Notes under the pieces: generated by a model
Seen by the model: only the letters and a program-made list of their open reading frames with translations
Database searches by the model: none
What the model was told of the DNA's origin: nothing
Translations under genes and position numbers: made by a program
In this document: one piece after another, positions 25,335 through 33,116 of the stretch
Layout of the letters: every line of letters starts with the position of its first letter
Numbering within the stretch: the stretch's first letter is position 1
Assembly: GCF_017884005.1 (NCBI RefSeq)
Contig: NZ_QFAY01000028.1
Span: 1 to 37,542, forward strand
Length of the DNA stretch: 37,542 nt
Direction of reading: 5' to 3'
From: Streptococcus panodentis
Lineage (GTDB): Bacteria; Bacillota; Bacilli; Lactobacillales; Streptococcaceae

Positions 25335-27193
25335 CACCCAAACAAAAAAAAGCAGTTGCCCGCTTAGAGGAACGCCTGCATCTGGGGGATATTGAAATTG
25401 CTGTCTCCCAGTCTGCTCAGCCGGCTCTTACGGTCAATGGCCGAGCTGGACACTACCAAGTGACCTATCAGCAGCCCCACCAGCTCTATCGCGGCTTGGC
25501 GCTTTTAGCTGCGGCGCTCAAGGAAGGAGATGCAGCAGCGATCGAAGAAAGAGCGGCCTATGATCAGCTGGCTTATATGGCCGACTGCTCCCGCAATGCG
25601 GTTTTAAATCTGGCCTCTGCCAAGGACCTGATCGAGGTCTTGGCGCTGATGGGTTACTCGACCTTTGAGCTCTATATGGAAGACACCTATGAGATTGAGG
25701 ATCAGCCTTATTTTGGCTATTTCAGGGGCCGCTATACAGCAGCGGAATTACAGGAAATTGAAGCCTATGCAGAGAGCTTTGACATGACCTTTGTCCCCTG
25801 CATCCAGACCTTGGCGCACCTGTCGGCCTTTGTCAAATGGGGGGTTAAGGAAGTGCAGGAACTCCGTGATGTGGAGGATATTCTGCTGATTGGCGAGGAA
25901 AAGGTCTACCAGCTGATTGAAGGCATGTTTCAGACCTTGGCCAAACTCCGCACCCGTAAGGTCAATATCGGCATGGACGAAGCTCACTTAGTTGGCTTGG
26001 GCCGCTACCTGATTTTGAATGGCATGGCTGACCGGAGCATTCTCATGTGCCAGCATTTGGAGCGGGTGCTGGATATTGCAGATCAGTATGGCTTTCATTG
26101 CCAAATGTGGAGCGATATGTTTTTCAAACTCATGTCAGCAGATGGTCAATACGACCGGGAAATCGAAATTCCCCAAGAAACCCGCGCTTATCTGGAGCGC
26201 TTAAAAGACCATGTGACTCTGGTATACTGGGATTACTATCAGGACAGTCAGGAAAAATACGACCGCAACTTTCGTAACCACCGCAGAATCAGCGATAATC
26301 TGGCTTTTGCCGGCGGCGCCTGGAAATGGATTGGCTTTACGCCTCATAATCACTTCAGCCGCCTCATTGCCCTTGAGGCCAACAAATCCTGCCGCCAGAA
26401 TGGCATCAAGGAAGTCATCGTGACGGGCTGGGGCGACAACGGCGGAGAAACAGCGCAATTTTCTATCCTGCCGGCTCTGCAAATCTGGGCTGAGCTGGCT
26501 TATCGGAATAGCTTAGACCGGCTGAACCAGCATTTCCTCATCAGTACCGAAGTGGCCTTCGATGACTTTATGCAGGTGGATCTGGCTAATCTCCTGCCGG
26601 ATCTGCCAGATAATCTCAGCGGTATCAATCCGAACCGCTATGTGCTCTATCAAGATATTCTCTGTCCGCTCTTGGATTCGCATATCCATCCGGAGCAGGA
26701 CCGGCTTCATTTTGCAGCATCCGCCCAGCATCTGGCTCAAATAGCTCCGAAAACAGGGGCTTATCGCTACCTTTTTGAAACGCAGGCTCAGCTGAATCGA
26801 GTGCTGGCCCTGAAAGCAGGTATCGGCCGCATGATTCGCTCGGCCTATCAAGAAGATCGAAGAGCCGACCTAGAAAAAATTGCCAGAGAAGATCTGGAAG
26901 AGATTTATCAAGAGACAGAGCGCTTTGCTGATCTCTTTAGCCAGCAATGGCTCAAGGAAAATAAAGTCTTCGGTCTTGATACGGTGGACATCCGCCTGGG
27001 CGGCCTCCTGCAGCGGATCCGGCGGGCGCAGGAACGCCTGCTGCAGTATGCGGCTGGTCAGGTCCAGCAGCTGGAAGAGTTAGAAGTGGAACTGCTGCCA
27101 TTTACAGATTTCTATAAAGACCGAGAGTTCACTGCAACGACAGCTAACCAATGGCATACCATTGCCACCGCTTCAACAATTTATACAACTTGA
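25313..27193 (+). CDS. GH20 exo-beta-N-acetylhexosaminidase, intracellular type
   Basis: Removes terminal beta-linked GlcNAc or GalNAc. It has 626 residues, no signal peptide and no LPXTG motif, unlike the surface enzyme StrH, and corresponds to the cytoplasmic GH20C of pneumococcus. The catalytic pair D222-E223 lies in the segment [11 protein letters not shown]. Other barrel signatures are [11 protein letters not shown] near 88, ELYMEDTY near 119, the strand with [11 protein letters not shown] near 160, and [10 protein letters not shown] near 370. The C-terminal third is helical. The ribosome site GGAGGAAG lies in the end of the ROK gene, so the two are translationally coupled. It is the last gene of the mannosidase operon, and no hairpin terminator follows except repeat sequences. 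Confidence 0.92.
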   Translation: MAAFSGLTPKQKKAVARLEERLHLGDIEIAVSQSAQPALTVNGRAGHYQVTYQQPHQLYRGLALLAAALKEGDAAAIEERAAYDQLAYMADCSRNAVLNLASAKDLIEVLALMGYSTFELYMEDTYEIEDQPYFGYFRGRYTAAELQEIEAYAESFDMTFVPCIQTLAHLSAFVKWGVKEVQELRDVEDILLIGEEKVYQLIEGMFQTLAKLRTRKVNIGMDEAHLVGLGRYLILNGMADRSILMCQHLERVLDIADQYGFHCQMWSDMFFKLMSADGQYDREIEIPQETRAYLERLKDHVTLVYWDYYQDSQEKYDRNFRNHRRISDNLAFAGGAWKWIGFTPHNHFSRLIALEANKSCRQNGIKEVIVTGWGDNGGETAQFSILPALQIWAELAYRNSLDRLNQHFLISTEVAFDDFMQVDLANLLPDLPDNLSGINPNRYVLYQDILCPLLDSHIHPEQDRLHFAASAQHLAQIAPKTGAYRYLFETQAQLNRVLALKAGIGRMIRSAYQEDRRADLEKIAREDLEEIYQETERFADLFSQQWLKENKVFGLDTVDIRLGGLLQRIRRAQERLLQYAAGQVQQLEELEVELLPFTDFYKDREFTATTANQWHTIATASTIYTT

Positions 27194-27220
27194 TCAATGT
27201 TTAAAAGGCTGGGACACTTT

Positions 27221-27283
27221 TATACGGTATCTTATCAAAGATACTCCCCTCTGCGGGTGAGGGCGCAGTCATCATGGGAGTCT
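27221..27283 (+). repeat. R1 repeat, copy 3 (3' truncated, tandem)
   Basis: TATACGGTATCTTATC to GGGAGTCT. It stops at the point where copy 4 begins and lacks the terminal CCCACCGCC. CCCTC-tgcgggt-GAGGG is intact. Confidence 0.8.
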
Positions 27284-27360
27284 TATACAGTATCTTCCCA
27301 AAGATACATCCCTCTGTGGGTGAGGACGCAGCCATCATGGGAGTCTGTCCCACCGCCTTT
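27284..27360 (+). repeat. R1 repeat, copy 4 (tandem with copy 3)
   Basis: TATACAGTATCTTCCC to CCCACCGCCTTT. The variant GTGAGGAC (instead of GTGAGGGC) is shared with copy 5, so these two copies are closest relatives. The end CCGCCT can pair with AGGCGG at 27371-27376, next to the end of the convergent GNAT gene. Confidence 0.8.
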
Positions 27361-27383
27361 TAATAAGCTTAGGCGGCAGCGGC

Positions 27384-27851
27384 TTACAGGAGTTTCTCCA
27401 TCACTGTTTCCTGCGGCCGCAGGCCTTGGCGTTCATAGAAACGCAGGGCGCCGGCATTGTCATTCCAGACATTGAGGGTCAGGTTGTGGCAGCCAATCTG
27501 GCGGGCAAAATCCTCCGCAAAACCGTAGAGCTGTTCACCAATCCTCTGTCCGCGGGCTTTTTCATCCACGCAGAGATCTTCGATAAAGAGGGTCCTGATA
27601 GGATTGAGGACTGGGCTGTCCGGCTCTTTGATGGTGCAAAAGAGATGCCCCAATAGCTGGCCTTTTTCATCTTCATAGACAAAGATTGGTGTATTCTCCT
27701 GAGACAGCAGCTTTTCCAGCTCCTGAGGGCTGTACTTGCTGCCCTGACTCTTAAAAATATCGGGCCGTGCCTGGTGGTGAACCAGCAGGATCTGCTGCAA
27801 AAACTGACTTAAAACGGGTATATCTGCCGGATTGGCTTTTCGGATTGGCAT
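27384..27851 (-). CDS. GNAT-family N-acetyltransferase
   Basis: Acetyl-CoA dependent transferase of unknown acceptor. It has 155 residues from the ATG at 27851. AAGGAG lies 5-6 bases upstream of this codon, while the ATG three bases earlier is too close to it. The acetyl-CoA loop RGQRIGEQLYGF is preceded by the strand LFIEDLCVDEKA, and the C-terminal strand pair NLTLNVWNDNAGALRFYERQG is typical of the family. It is a single gene on the minus strand between repeat copies 4 and 5. Confidence 0.88.
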   Translation of the reverse strand: MPIRKANPADIPVLSQFLQQILLVHHQARPDIFKSQGSKYSPQELEKLLSQENTPIFVYEDEKGQLLGHLFCTIKEPDSPVLNPIRTLFIEDLCVDEKARGQRIGEQLYGFAEDFARQIGCHNLTLNVWNDNAGALRFYERQGLRPQETVMEKLL

Positions 27852-27954
27852 CATTTCTCCTTTATGTTTGGCTGGTGGATTTCGGGAAATACAGTCTTTC
27901 AGTCTATCGTCTTGAAATAAGAAAATGATAAGCAGCGAGCTGCTCAAAGAGGCT

Positions 27955-28030
27955 TATACGGTATCTTCCAAAAGATTCATCCCTCTGTGGGTGAGGACAC
28001 AGCCATCATGGGAGTCTGCCCCACCGCCTT
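27955..28030 (+). repeat. R1 repeat, copy 5
   Basis: TATACGGTATCTTCC to CCCACCGCCTT, with GTGAGGAC as in copy 4. It is full length and lies between the divergent GNAT and HAD-LacI genes. Confidence 0.8.
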
Positions 28031-28148
28031 TGAGGTGGCAGATAAAGAGGCAATAAAAGATAAACTAAACGGCTATATCAGATTACAGTCTATTATAGGG
28101 CTGCTAGACTTTTTTGTCAAAATTTTTGAAAAAAATTCCATTTTCCTC

Positions 28149-28179
28149 TTGACATGGAACGCGTTTCATAGATTAGAAT
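28149..28179 (+). promoter_or_regulatory. Promoter with operator-like palindrome for the HAD-LacI gene
   Basis: TTGACA (28149-28154) is a perfect -35 box. The -10 is probably TAGAAT (28174-28179) at 19 bases, a little wide. The spacer is largely filled by TGGAACGCGTTTCA (28155-28168), a 14-base palindrome with one mismatch. This is the size and type of a LacI-family operator, but its centre CGCG does not fit the CcpA cre consensus. Confidence 0.6.
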
Positions 28180-28222
28180 GAAATCAAGCTAGCGAACCAA
28201 GTCAAGAAAAGAGGACAACACG

Positions 28223-29107
28223 ATGGCAATTAAGCGGATTTTTACAGATATGGACGGAACCTTGCTCAATTCGCAGGGGCGGGTTTCAGCGGATAATGCT
28301 CAGGCTGTTCGGGCCTCAGAGATACCTGTCACGCTGGTATCTGCACGGGCACCCATGGAAATGAAGGAAGCGATAGAAGCGCTGGACCTGACTGGACCGC
28401 AGGTGGCCTTTAACGGCGGCTTGATTTATGAGATGGAGGAGGGCAGGGTTCACCCGCTGCATACGGACATTATCCCCAAGCAGACAGTGCAGCTGCTGCT
28501 TAAGAGCATTCGCCGGGCCTTCCCAGAAGTCAGTCTCTCTTATTATGATCTGACTCACTGGTATTGTGATACAATAGATAAAGGAATCCGCTTTGAATAT
28601 GATCTGACCCGTCAGGCACCGACCTTGGTTAATGATTCTGACCGATTTTTGCTCGGTCAGGACAATACTTTCAAGATTATGCTCCTGTCTTTTGAGGAAG
28701 AAGAAATGCAGGATTTGCTTTTTACCCGGACTGGCCAAAGGAGCCCTACCTATCGCAGTATCATGGCAGCCTACAGAGAGGTTTATGGAGAGGCTGTGCC
28801 TGTCACGGTTTTAGAAGGCATTGCGACAGAGGAGGATGGCTACGAGGCAGCCAAGAAATTAGCCAGAGAACGCAATCTGGACTGTATTTTTGCCAACGGT
28901 GACGATGTAGCAGCGGGCATTTTCCGTTATTATCAGCAGCAGCCCCTGCCTTTTCTATGCGGGCAGGAAAACCAGCTGACCAGCCAGCTGCTGGGCATTT
29001 CGACCATTGACCACAAGTCCTATGATTTGGGACGCGAGTGTTTCCGTCAGGCTATTTCCGATGAAAGACGGACGCTTGTCCTGCAGTCGGAGTTTATTGA
29101 GAGATAA
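28223..29107 (+). CDS. Chimeric protein: N-terminal HAD (Cof type) half joined to C-terminal LacI half
   Basis: 294 residues in two unrelated parts. Residues 1 to about 165 match the start and cap of a Cof-type HAD sugar phosphatase: nucleophile D9 and D11 in the segment FTDMDGTLLNS, then VTLVSARAPMEM and VAFNGGLIYE. The HAD C-terminal half with its conserved Lys and GDGxND motif is missing. From about 168 to the end the sequence is that of the second half of a LacI-family effector-binding domain: RSPTYRSIMAAYREVYGE, GIATEEDGYEAAKKL, IFANGDDVAAGI, GQENQL, GISTIDHKSYDLG. The LacI helix-turn-helix and first half are absent. The frame is uninterrupted. The simplest reading is an in-frame deletion that fused two neighbouring genes. 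Phosphatase and repressor activity are both doubtful. It is followed by a strong terminator. Confidence 0.8.
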   Translation: MAIKRIFTDMDGTLLNSQGRVSADNAQAVRASEIPVTLVSARAPMEMKEAIEALDLTGPQVAFNGGLIYEMEEGRVHPLHTDIIPKQTVQLLLKSIRRAFPEVSLSYYDLTHWYCDTIDKGIRFEYDLTRQAPTLVNDSDRFLLGQDNTFKIMLLSFEEEEMQDLLFTRTGQRSPTYRSIMAAYREVYGEAVPVTVLEGIATEEDGYEAAKKLARERNLDCIFANGDDVAAGIFRYYQQQPLPFLCGQENQLTSQLLGISTIDHKSYDLGRECFRQAISDERRTLVLQSEFIER

Positions 29108-29108
29108 G

Positions 29109-29152
29109 AAAAGCTGATAAGCAGGGGCAGCCCTTGTTTATCAGCTTTTTTT
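29109..29152 (+). terminator. Terminator of the HAD-LacI gene
   Basis: AAAAGCTGATAA (29109-29120) pairs with TTATCAGCTTTT (29138-29149), followed by more T residues. A smaller inner stem AGGG/CCCT lies in the loop. Confidence 0.9.
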
Positions 29153-29206
29153 GTCTCCGACAATCTCTTCAAACCGCGTCAGGCACCGCCTTGCCCTGCT
29201 TTTGAG

Positions 29207-29316
29207 ACTTCCTAGCGGAAGCTTTATCTGCCGCCTCAAAACCTCCACTGGAGCTTTTGACACTTCCTAGCGGAAGCTTTATCTGCCACCTCAAAACCTC
29301 CACTGGAGCTTTTGAG
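29207..29316. repeat. Tandem 55-bp units of a BOX-like element
   Basis: Two consecutive 55-base units (29207-29261, 29262-29316) differ at only two bases. Each has TTCC-tagc-GGAA and the stem CTCAAAA ... TTTTGAG. Upstream, 29163-29200 (AATCTCTTCAAACCGCGTCA then GGCACCGCCTTGCC) looks like the outer module of pneumococcal BOX elements as I recall it. The second unit is nearly identical to the unit at 72-125. Confidence 0.7.
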
Positions 29317-29463
29317 CAGCTCGCTGCCCTATCGTCCTGTATATTAAGCGATAGGCTGAGAGTGGGACAGACTCATTACTAAATGCAAAGGAAAAGATGA
29401 TAATGAAATAATTTGTAGAATTTTTTCTATAATTAGGAGTTTAATCACCGACAGAAAAAGGCT

Positions 29464-29469
29464 TATAAT
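29464..29469 (+). promoter_or_regulatory. -10 box of the ABC importer operon
   Basis: A perfect TATAAT, 48 bases before the first permease start. The -35 region is weak (TTAATC at 29441-29446), suggesting that an activator such as the response regulator at 35390 may be needed. Confidence 0.55.
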
Positions 29470-29476
29470 AAAAGTG

Positions 29477-29490
29477 TGAAACCGGTACCA
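29477..29490 (+). promoter_or_regulatory. CcpA cre site of the ABC importer operon
   Basis: TGAAACCGGTACCA matches the cre consensus TGWAANCGNTNWCA at 13 of 14 positions. It lies just downstream of the -10 box, around or after the transcription start, a typical repressing position. Confidence 0.75.
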
Positions 29491-29516
29491 TTACAAAAAA
29501 AGAAAGGGAGATCTGA

Positions 29517-30437
29517 ATGCACAAATTCATAAAAACTTTAAAAGATAATATCATCTTTTTCCTCATGGTTCTGCCCGGTGTGATATGGTTTATCCTGTTT
29601 TTCTACATACCGGTTTTGGGCAATGTGGTAGCGTTTAAAAATTTCAAACTGAGCAGCGAAGGCTTTATCCACAGTGTGATGACCAGCAAGTGGGTCGGGC
29701 TGGATAATTTCAAGTTCCTTTTTAATTCCAAGGATGCTTTCACCATTACGAGAAATACCATTCTTTACAATGGCGGCTTCATCATTCTGGGGCTGATTTT
29801 TTCGGTCGGGATTGCCATCATCTTCAGTGAGCTTCGCTCCAAGAAGATGGTCAAAATCTACCAGACGACCATGCTTTTTCCCTATTTCCTCTCATGGGTC
29901 ATCATCAGCTTCTTTGTTGATGCTTTCCTAAACCCAGGAAAGGGGCTGCTGAATCATCTGCTGCAGAATCCTAATATTAACTTTTATACCGTTCTTTCCT
30001 TCTGGCCGGCCTTTATTCTTTTTATCGGGATTTGGAAAGGTCTGGGTTACAGCAGCATTCTCTATTATGCCAGCATCATGGGAATTGATCCGACCTATTA
30101 TGAAGCCGCGACAGTTGACGGTGCGACGAAGTGGCAGCGGATTCGCAATATCACCCTGCCGTCTCTCGCCTCTCTCATCACTGTCCTGACGATTCTGGCT
30201 GTCGGAAATATCTTCCGGGCAGATTTTGGGCTCTTCTTTACAGTGCCGCATGATTCAGGCTCTCTCTACAGTGTGACCAATGTTTTGGATACCTATGTTT
30301 ACCGAGGTCTTACAGGGACCGGCGACATCGGGATGGCATCAGCGGCCGGCCTGTACCAGTCCATTGTCGGCTGTATTCTTGTAATCGTCAGCAACCTGAT
30401 TGTCCGCAGAATCGATAAAGAATCCGCTCTGTTCTAG
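29517..30437 (+). CDS. ABC sugar importer permease, first subunit
   Basis: Inner-membrane subunit of a carbohydrate uptake (CUT1, LplB/UgpA-like) importer. It has 306 residues with about six membrane segments, the first at 12-34. The EAA loop that contacts the ATPase is YYEAATVDGATKWQRIRNITLP-like, near residues 197-218. GGGAG is 7 bases before the ATG. The gene is followed by the second permease after 13 bases. By order and neighbourhood it matches the pneumococcal N-glycan importer (Ngt) permeases, from memory. No ATPase gene is in the operon, so a shared ATPase such as the MsmK-type protein at 37109 must supply energy. Confidence 0.93.
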   Translation: MHKFIKTLKDNIIFFLMVLPGVIWFILFFYIPVLGNVVAFKNFKLSSEGFIHSVMTSKWVGLDNFKFLFNSKDAFTITRNTILYNGGFIILGLIFSVGIAIIFSELRSKKMVKIYQTTMLFPYFLSWVIISFFVDAFLNPGKGLLNHLLQNPNINFYTVLSFWPAFILFIGIWKGLGYSSILYYASIMGIDPTYYEAATVDGATKWQRIRNITLPSLASLITVLTILAVGNIFRADFGLFFTVPHDSGSLYSVTNVLDTYVYRGLTGTGDIGMASAAGLYQSIVGCILVIVSNLIVRRIDKESALF

Positions 30438-30450
30438 GAAGGAGGAACGC

Positions 30451-31383
30451 ATGAAATCAAAGAAAATTCACAAGGAAAAAGTTGATAATGTGGGGATTCA
30501 CTCCTTCAATAAGAAAGCCGATTTCTTCTTTAACATACTGATTGCGATGTTCTCGCTTTCCTGTATCCTGCCTTTCTTCTTTGTTATAATTATTTCTCTG
30601 ACAGATGAAAGCAGCTTGATCCACAATGGCTTTGCTTTTTGGCCTTCCCAGTTCAGCTTTGCAGGCTATGAATTTCTATTGTCGCTGAAAGACAAACTCT
30701 TACAGTCTCTCTTTATAACGGTCTTTATCACAGCCGTCGGAACCACCCTCAATGTCTTTTTCACAACGACTTATGCCTATGCCATCTCCCGCAGAAGCTT
30801 CAAATACAGACGCTTCTTTACCCTATTTGCCATGGCCAGCATGCTCTTTCAGGCCGGGATGATTCCGACTTATATTGTCATGACCAATCTTTTGGGTCTG
30901 GGCGATACGGTATTGGCTCTGATTCTTCCTTTGCTCCTCAGTCCCTTTAATATCATTTTGATGCGGACCTTTTTCAAGCGGACCATTCCGGAAGCCATTA
31001 TTGAGTCGGCTAAGATTGACGGAGCCAGTGAGACGCGGATTTTTTTCCAAATCTGCTTGCCCCTGTCCTTGCCGGGCATTGCCACCATTACTCTCTTTAC
31101 GGCCCTTGCCTACTGGAATGACTGGTTCAATGCCTTGCTTTATATCCGCAGTGACAATCTGGTTCCCCTTCAGTATCTTCTGATGAAAATCCAGCAAAAT
31201 ATGGATTATCTCTCCAAGAGTGCCGGAGCCAGTGTCCAGCTGGCCGGTCTGACAGGCTCATTGCCCAAAGAGTCAGGCCGCATGGCTATGGTCGTGATTG
31301 CGACCCTGCCCATTGCCTGTGTCTATCCGTTCTTCCAGCGCTACTTTGTCAAGGGACTGACCATTGGCGGCGTGAAAGAGTGA
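30451..31383 (+). CDS. ABC sugar importer permease, second subunit
   Basis: Partner permease (LplC/MalG-like), 310 residues with about six membrane segments. The start at 30451 is set by GGAGG seven bases upstream. An open extension into the previous gene lacks a ribosome site. The EAA loop is the segment PEAIIESAKIDGASETRIFF. The C terminus FFQRYFVKGLTIGGVKE is typical of this subunit. It forms a heterodimer with the preceding gene product. Confidence 0.93.
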   Translation: MKSKKIHKEKVDNVGIHSFNKKADFFFNILIAMFSLSCILPFFFVIIISLTDESSLIHNGFAFWPSQFSFAGYEFLLSLKDKLLQSLFITVFITAVGTTLNVFFTTTYAYAISRRSFKYRRFFTLFAMASMLFQAGMIPTYIVMTNLLGLGDTVLALILPLLLSPFNIILMRTFFKRTIPEAIIESAKIDGASETRIFFQICLPLSLPGIATITLFTALAYWNDWFNALLYIRSDNLVPLQYLLMKIQQNMDYLSKSAGASVQLAGLTGSLPKESGRMAMVVIATLPIACVYPFFQRYFVKGLTIGGVKE

Positions 31384-31392
31384 GAGACCGAA

Positions 31393-31408
31393 AGCAGTTT
31401 TGACTGCT
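31393..31408 (+). promoter_or_regulatory. Small hairpin between permease and binding-protein genes
   Basis: AGCAGT (31393-31398) and ACTGCT (31403-31408) form a perfect 6-base stem with loop TTTG. It could act as an mRNA stability element allowing higher expression of the binding protein. That role is inference. Confidence 0.35.
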
Positions 31409-31452
31409 GCCCTTTATCATATCATGTAAATCATTTAAAAGGAGATCTTCCT

Positions 31453-32934
31453 ATGAAAAATTGGAAAAAATATGCTTTAGCTTCTGCCAGTCTATTGGCC
31501 CTGTCAGCGGCTCTTGCGGGCTGCGGCAGCCTTACAGGAGACAACCAAAAGTCTTCCAAGACAGATGACGGCAAAACTGTGATCAAGATGTATCAAATTG
31601 GTGATAAACCAGACAATCTTGACACATTGCTGGAAAATGCCAACAAGATTATCGGTGATAAAATCGATGCCAAGCTTGACATCGAATACATCGGCTGGGG
31701 GGATTACGAGCAAAAGATGAATGTCATTACTTCATCAGGTGAAAACTATGACATTGCCTATGCGCAAAACTATGTCATCAATGCTCAAAAAGGCGCCTAT
31801 GCTGATTTGACAGACCTTTATAAGAAGGAAGGAAAGGAACTTTACGATTCCCTTGATCCTGCCTATATCAAAGGAAATACTGTCAACGGCAAGATTTATG
31901 CTGTGCCGGTCAATGCCAATGTGACTTCTTCTCAAAACTTTGCCTTTAACGGTCCGCTCCTTGAAAAATATGGCATCAGTGATATTTCAAACATTCACTC
32001 TTATCAGGATTTGGAACCGGTTTTGAAAACTGCCAAAGAAAAAGATCCGAAGGTTGTGCCATTTGCCATTGGCAAGAACTTTATTCCTTCTGACAATTTT
32101 GACTATCCTGTGACCAACGGCCTTCCGTTTGTGATTGACCTTGAAGGCGATACGACTAAGATTGTCAACCGTTACGAGGTGCCGCGTTTCTTGGAAAGCT
32201 TAAGAACCATCCATAAATATTATGATGCAGGCTATATTCCAAAAGATGTCGCAACCAGTGACACAGCCTATCAGCTGTCTGAGGATACCTGGCTGGTCCG
32301 TGAAGAAACTGTAGGGCCTGCTGACTATGGCAATAGCTTGCTTTCACGTGTTGCCAACCGCACCATTGAAATCAGTCAGCTGACTAAAAATTACAAGAAG
32401 AGTCAGACCACTCAAGTAGCCAACTTTGTTATTTCCAATAATTCTAAAAACAAAGAAAAGTCAATGGAGCTGCTGACCCTGCTCAACACCAACCCCGAAC
32501 TGCTGAACGGCCTTGTCTATGGTCCAGAAGGTGAAAACTGGGAAAAAGTTGAAGGCAAGGAAAATCGGGTCCGTACTCTGAAAGGCTATAACGGCAATAC
32601 CCACATGTCCGGCTGGAACACTGGCAACAACTGGATTCTTTATATCAATGAAAATGTAACCGATCAGCAGATTGAAGATTCTAAGAAAGTTCTTGCAGAA
32701 GCACCGGAATCACCGGCTCTTGGCTTTAACTTTAACGTAGATCCTGTCAAAGCAGAAGTATCCAGCGTTACAAATACGATGAAAGAATACGACACAGCTA
32801 TCAATACTGGTACGGTTGATCCTGATGTTGAAATTCCTAAAATGATGGAAAAACTGAAATCAGAAGGCGCTTATGATAAAGTGCTGCAGGAAATGCAAAA
32901 ACAATATGATGAATTCCTTGCGGCTAAGAAATAA
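31453..32934 (+). CDS. Glycan-binding lipoprotein of the ABC importer (NgtS-like)
   Basis: Extracytoplasmic solute-binding protein, lipid-anchored to the outer face of the membrane. It has 493 residues. The signal peptide ends in the lipobox LAGC with C24 as the modified cysteine, followed by a Ser/Lys-rich linker. The mature part is a cluster of the large extracellular family (LipO/FusA2-like) with aromatic residues such as the WNTGNNW segment near 391 that could stack on sugars. AAAGGAG is upstream of the ATG. By its place after two permeases and beside a YesMN-type two-component system it corresponds to the pneumococcal N-glycan binding protein NgtS, from memory. Ligand identity is inferred. 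Confidence 0.9.
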   Translation: MKNWKKYALASASLLALSAALAGCGSLTGDNQKSSKTDDGKTVIKMYQIGDKPDNLDTLLENANKIIGDKIDAKLDIEYIGWGDYEQKMNVITSSGENYDIAYAQNYVINAQKGAYADLTDLYKKEGKELYDSLDPAYIKGNTVNGKIYAVPVNANVTSSQNFAFNGPLLEKYGISDISNIHSYQDLEPVLKTAKEKDPKVVPFAIGKNFIPSDNFDYPVTNGLPFVIDLEGDTTKIVNRYEVPRFLESLRTIHKYYDAGYIPKDVATSDTAYQLSEDTWLVREETVGPADYGNSLLSRVANRTIEISQLTKNYKKSQTTQVANFVISNNSKNKEKSMELLTLLNTNPELLNGLVYGPEGENWEKVEGKENRVRTLKGYNGNTHMSGWNTGNNWILYINENVTDQQIEDSKKVLAEAPESPALGFNFNVDPVKAEVSSVTNTMKEYDTAINTGTVDPDVEIPKMMEKLKSEGAYDKVLQEMQKQYDEFLAAKK

Positions 32935-32945
32935 GCAGAACTGGA

Positions 32946-32972
32946 ATCCTCCTCAGCTGAACTGAGGGGGAT
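32946..32972 (+). terminator. Hairpin after the ABC operon
   Basis: ATCCTCCTCAG (32946-32956) pairs with CTGAGGGGGAT (32962-32972), with one G-U pair and a 5-base loop. The T tract after it is short, so termination may be partial. Confidence 0.7.
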
Positions 32973-32973
32973 T

Positions 32974-32998
32974 TCATACTCTTCGAAAATCAATATCA
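32974..32998. repeat. Fragment resembling the outer end of a BOX element
   Basis: ATACTCTTCGAAAATC is, from memory, the outer sequence of one end of pneumococcal BOX elements. No B-type units follow, so this would be a remnant. Confidence 0.4.
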
Positions 32999-33045
32999 GG
33001 CCTAATCATGAAGCTGACATGCGGGCATAAGGTTCTGAAAAATTT

Positions 33046-33072
33046 TTGAAAACGATTAAAATATGATATAAT
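33046..33072 (+). promoter_or_regulatory. Promoter and cre-like site of the two-component operon
   Basis: TATAAT (33067-33072) preceded by TGA is an extended -10 element. The -35 is ambiguous (TTGAAA at 33046-33051 with a 15-base spacer). TGAAAACGATTAAA (33047-33060) matches the CcpA consensus at 13 of 14 positions and overlaps the -35 and spacer. Confidence 0.6.
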
Positions 33073-33116
33073 CGTTTAATATGTTAGATTGTTTTGTAAA
33101 GAAAAAGGAGTGAAAG

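Larger units (their letters stand above)
27852..28222. other. Intergenic region between divergent genes, 371 bases
   Basis: It contains R1 copy 5 (27955-28030) and the HAD-LacI promoter with its palindrome (28149-28179). An AT-rich stretch lies between. No gene is seen in it. Confidence 0.65.
29108..29516. other. Gene-free region before the ABC operon, 409 bases
   Basis: It holds the terminator (29109-29152), the BOX-like element (about 29160-29330), a reverse-strand fragment of the R1 end (GTGGGACAGACTCAT, 29362-29376), and the ABC promoter and cre site (29464-29490). No gene is seen. Confidence 0.7.

Noticed and set aside
27852..27947. Longer N terminus for the GNAT protein
   Set aside because: The extension has no ribosome site, and GNAT domains start at the MPIRKAN segment, which has a good site.
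28155..28168. cre site for CcpA
   Set aside because: TGGAACGCGTTTCA is palindromic but its centre does not fit the consensus on either strand. Kept as a generic LacI-type operator candidate.
28916..28930. GDDVAAGI read as HAD motif IV in the chimeric protein
   Set aside because: The surrounding sequence (IFANGDDVAAGI then QENQL and STIDH) is standard for LacI-family C-terminal domains, so the likeness to the HAD GDxxxD motif is chance.
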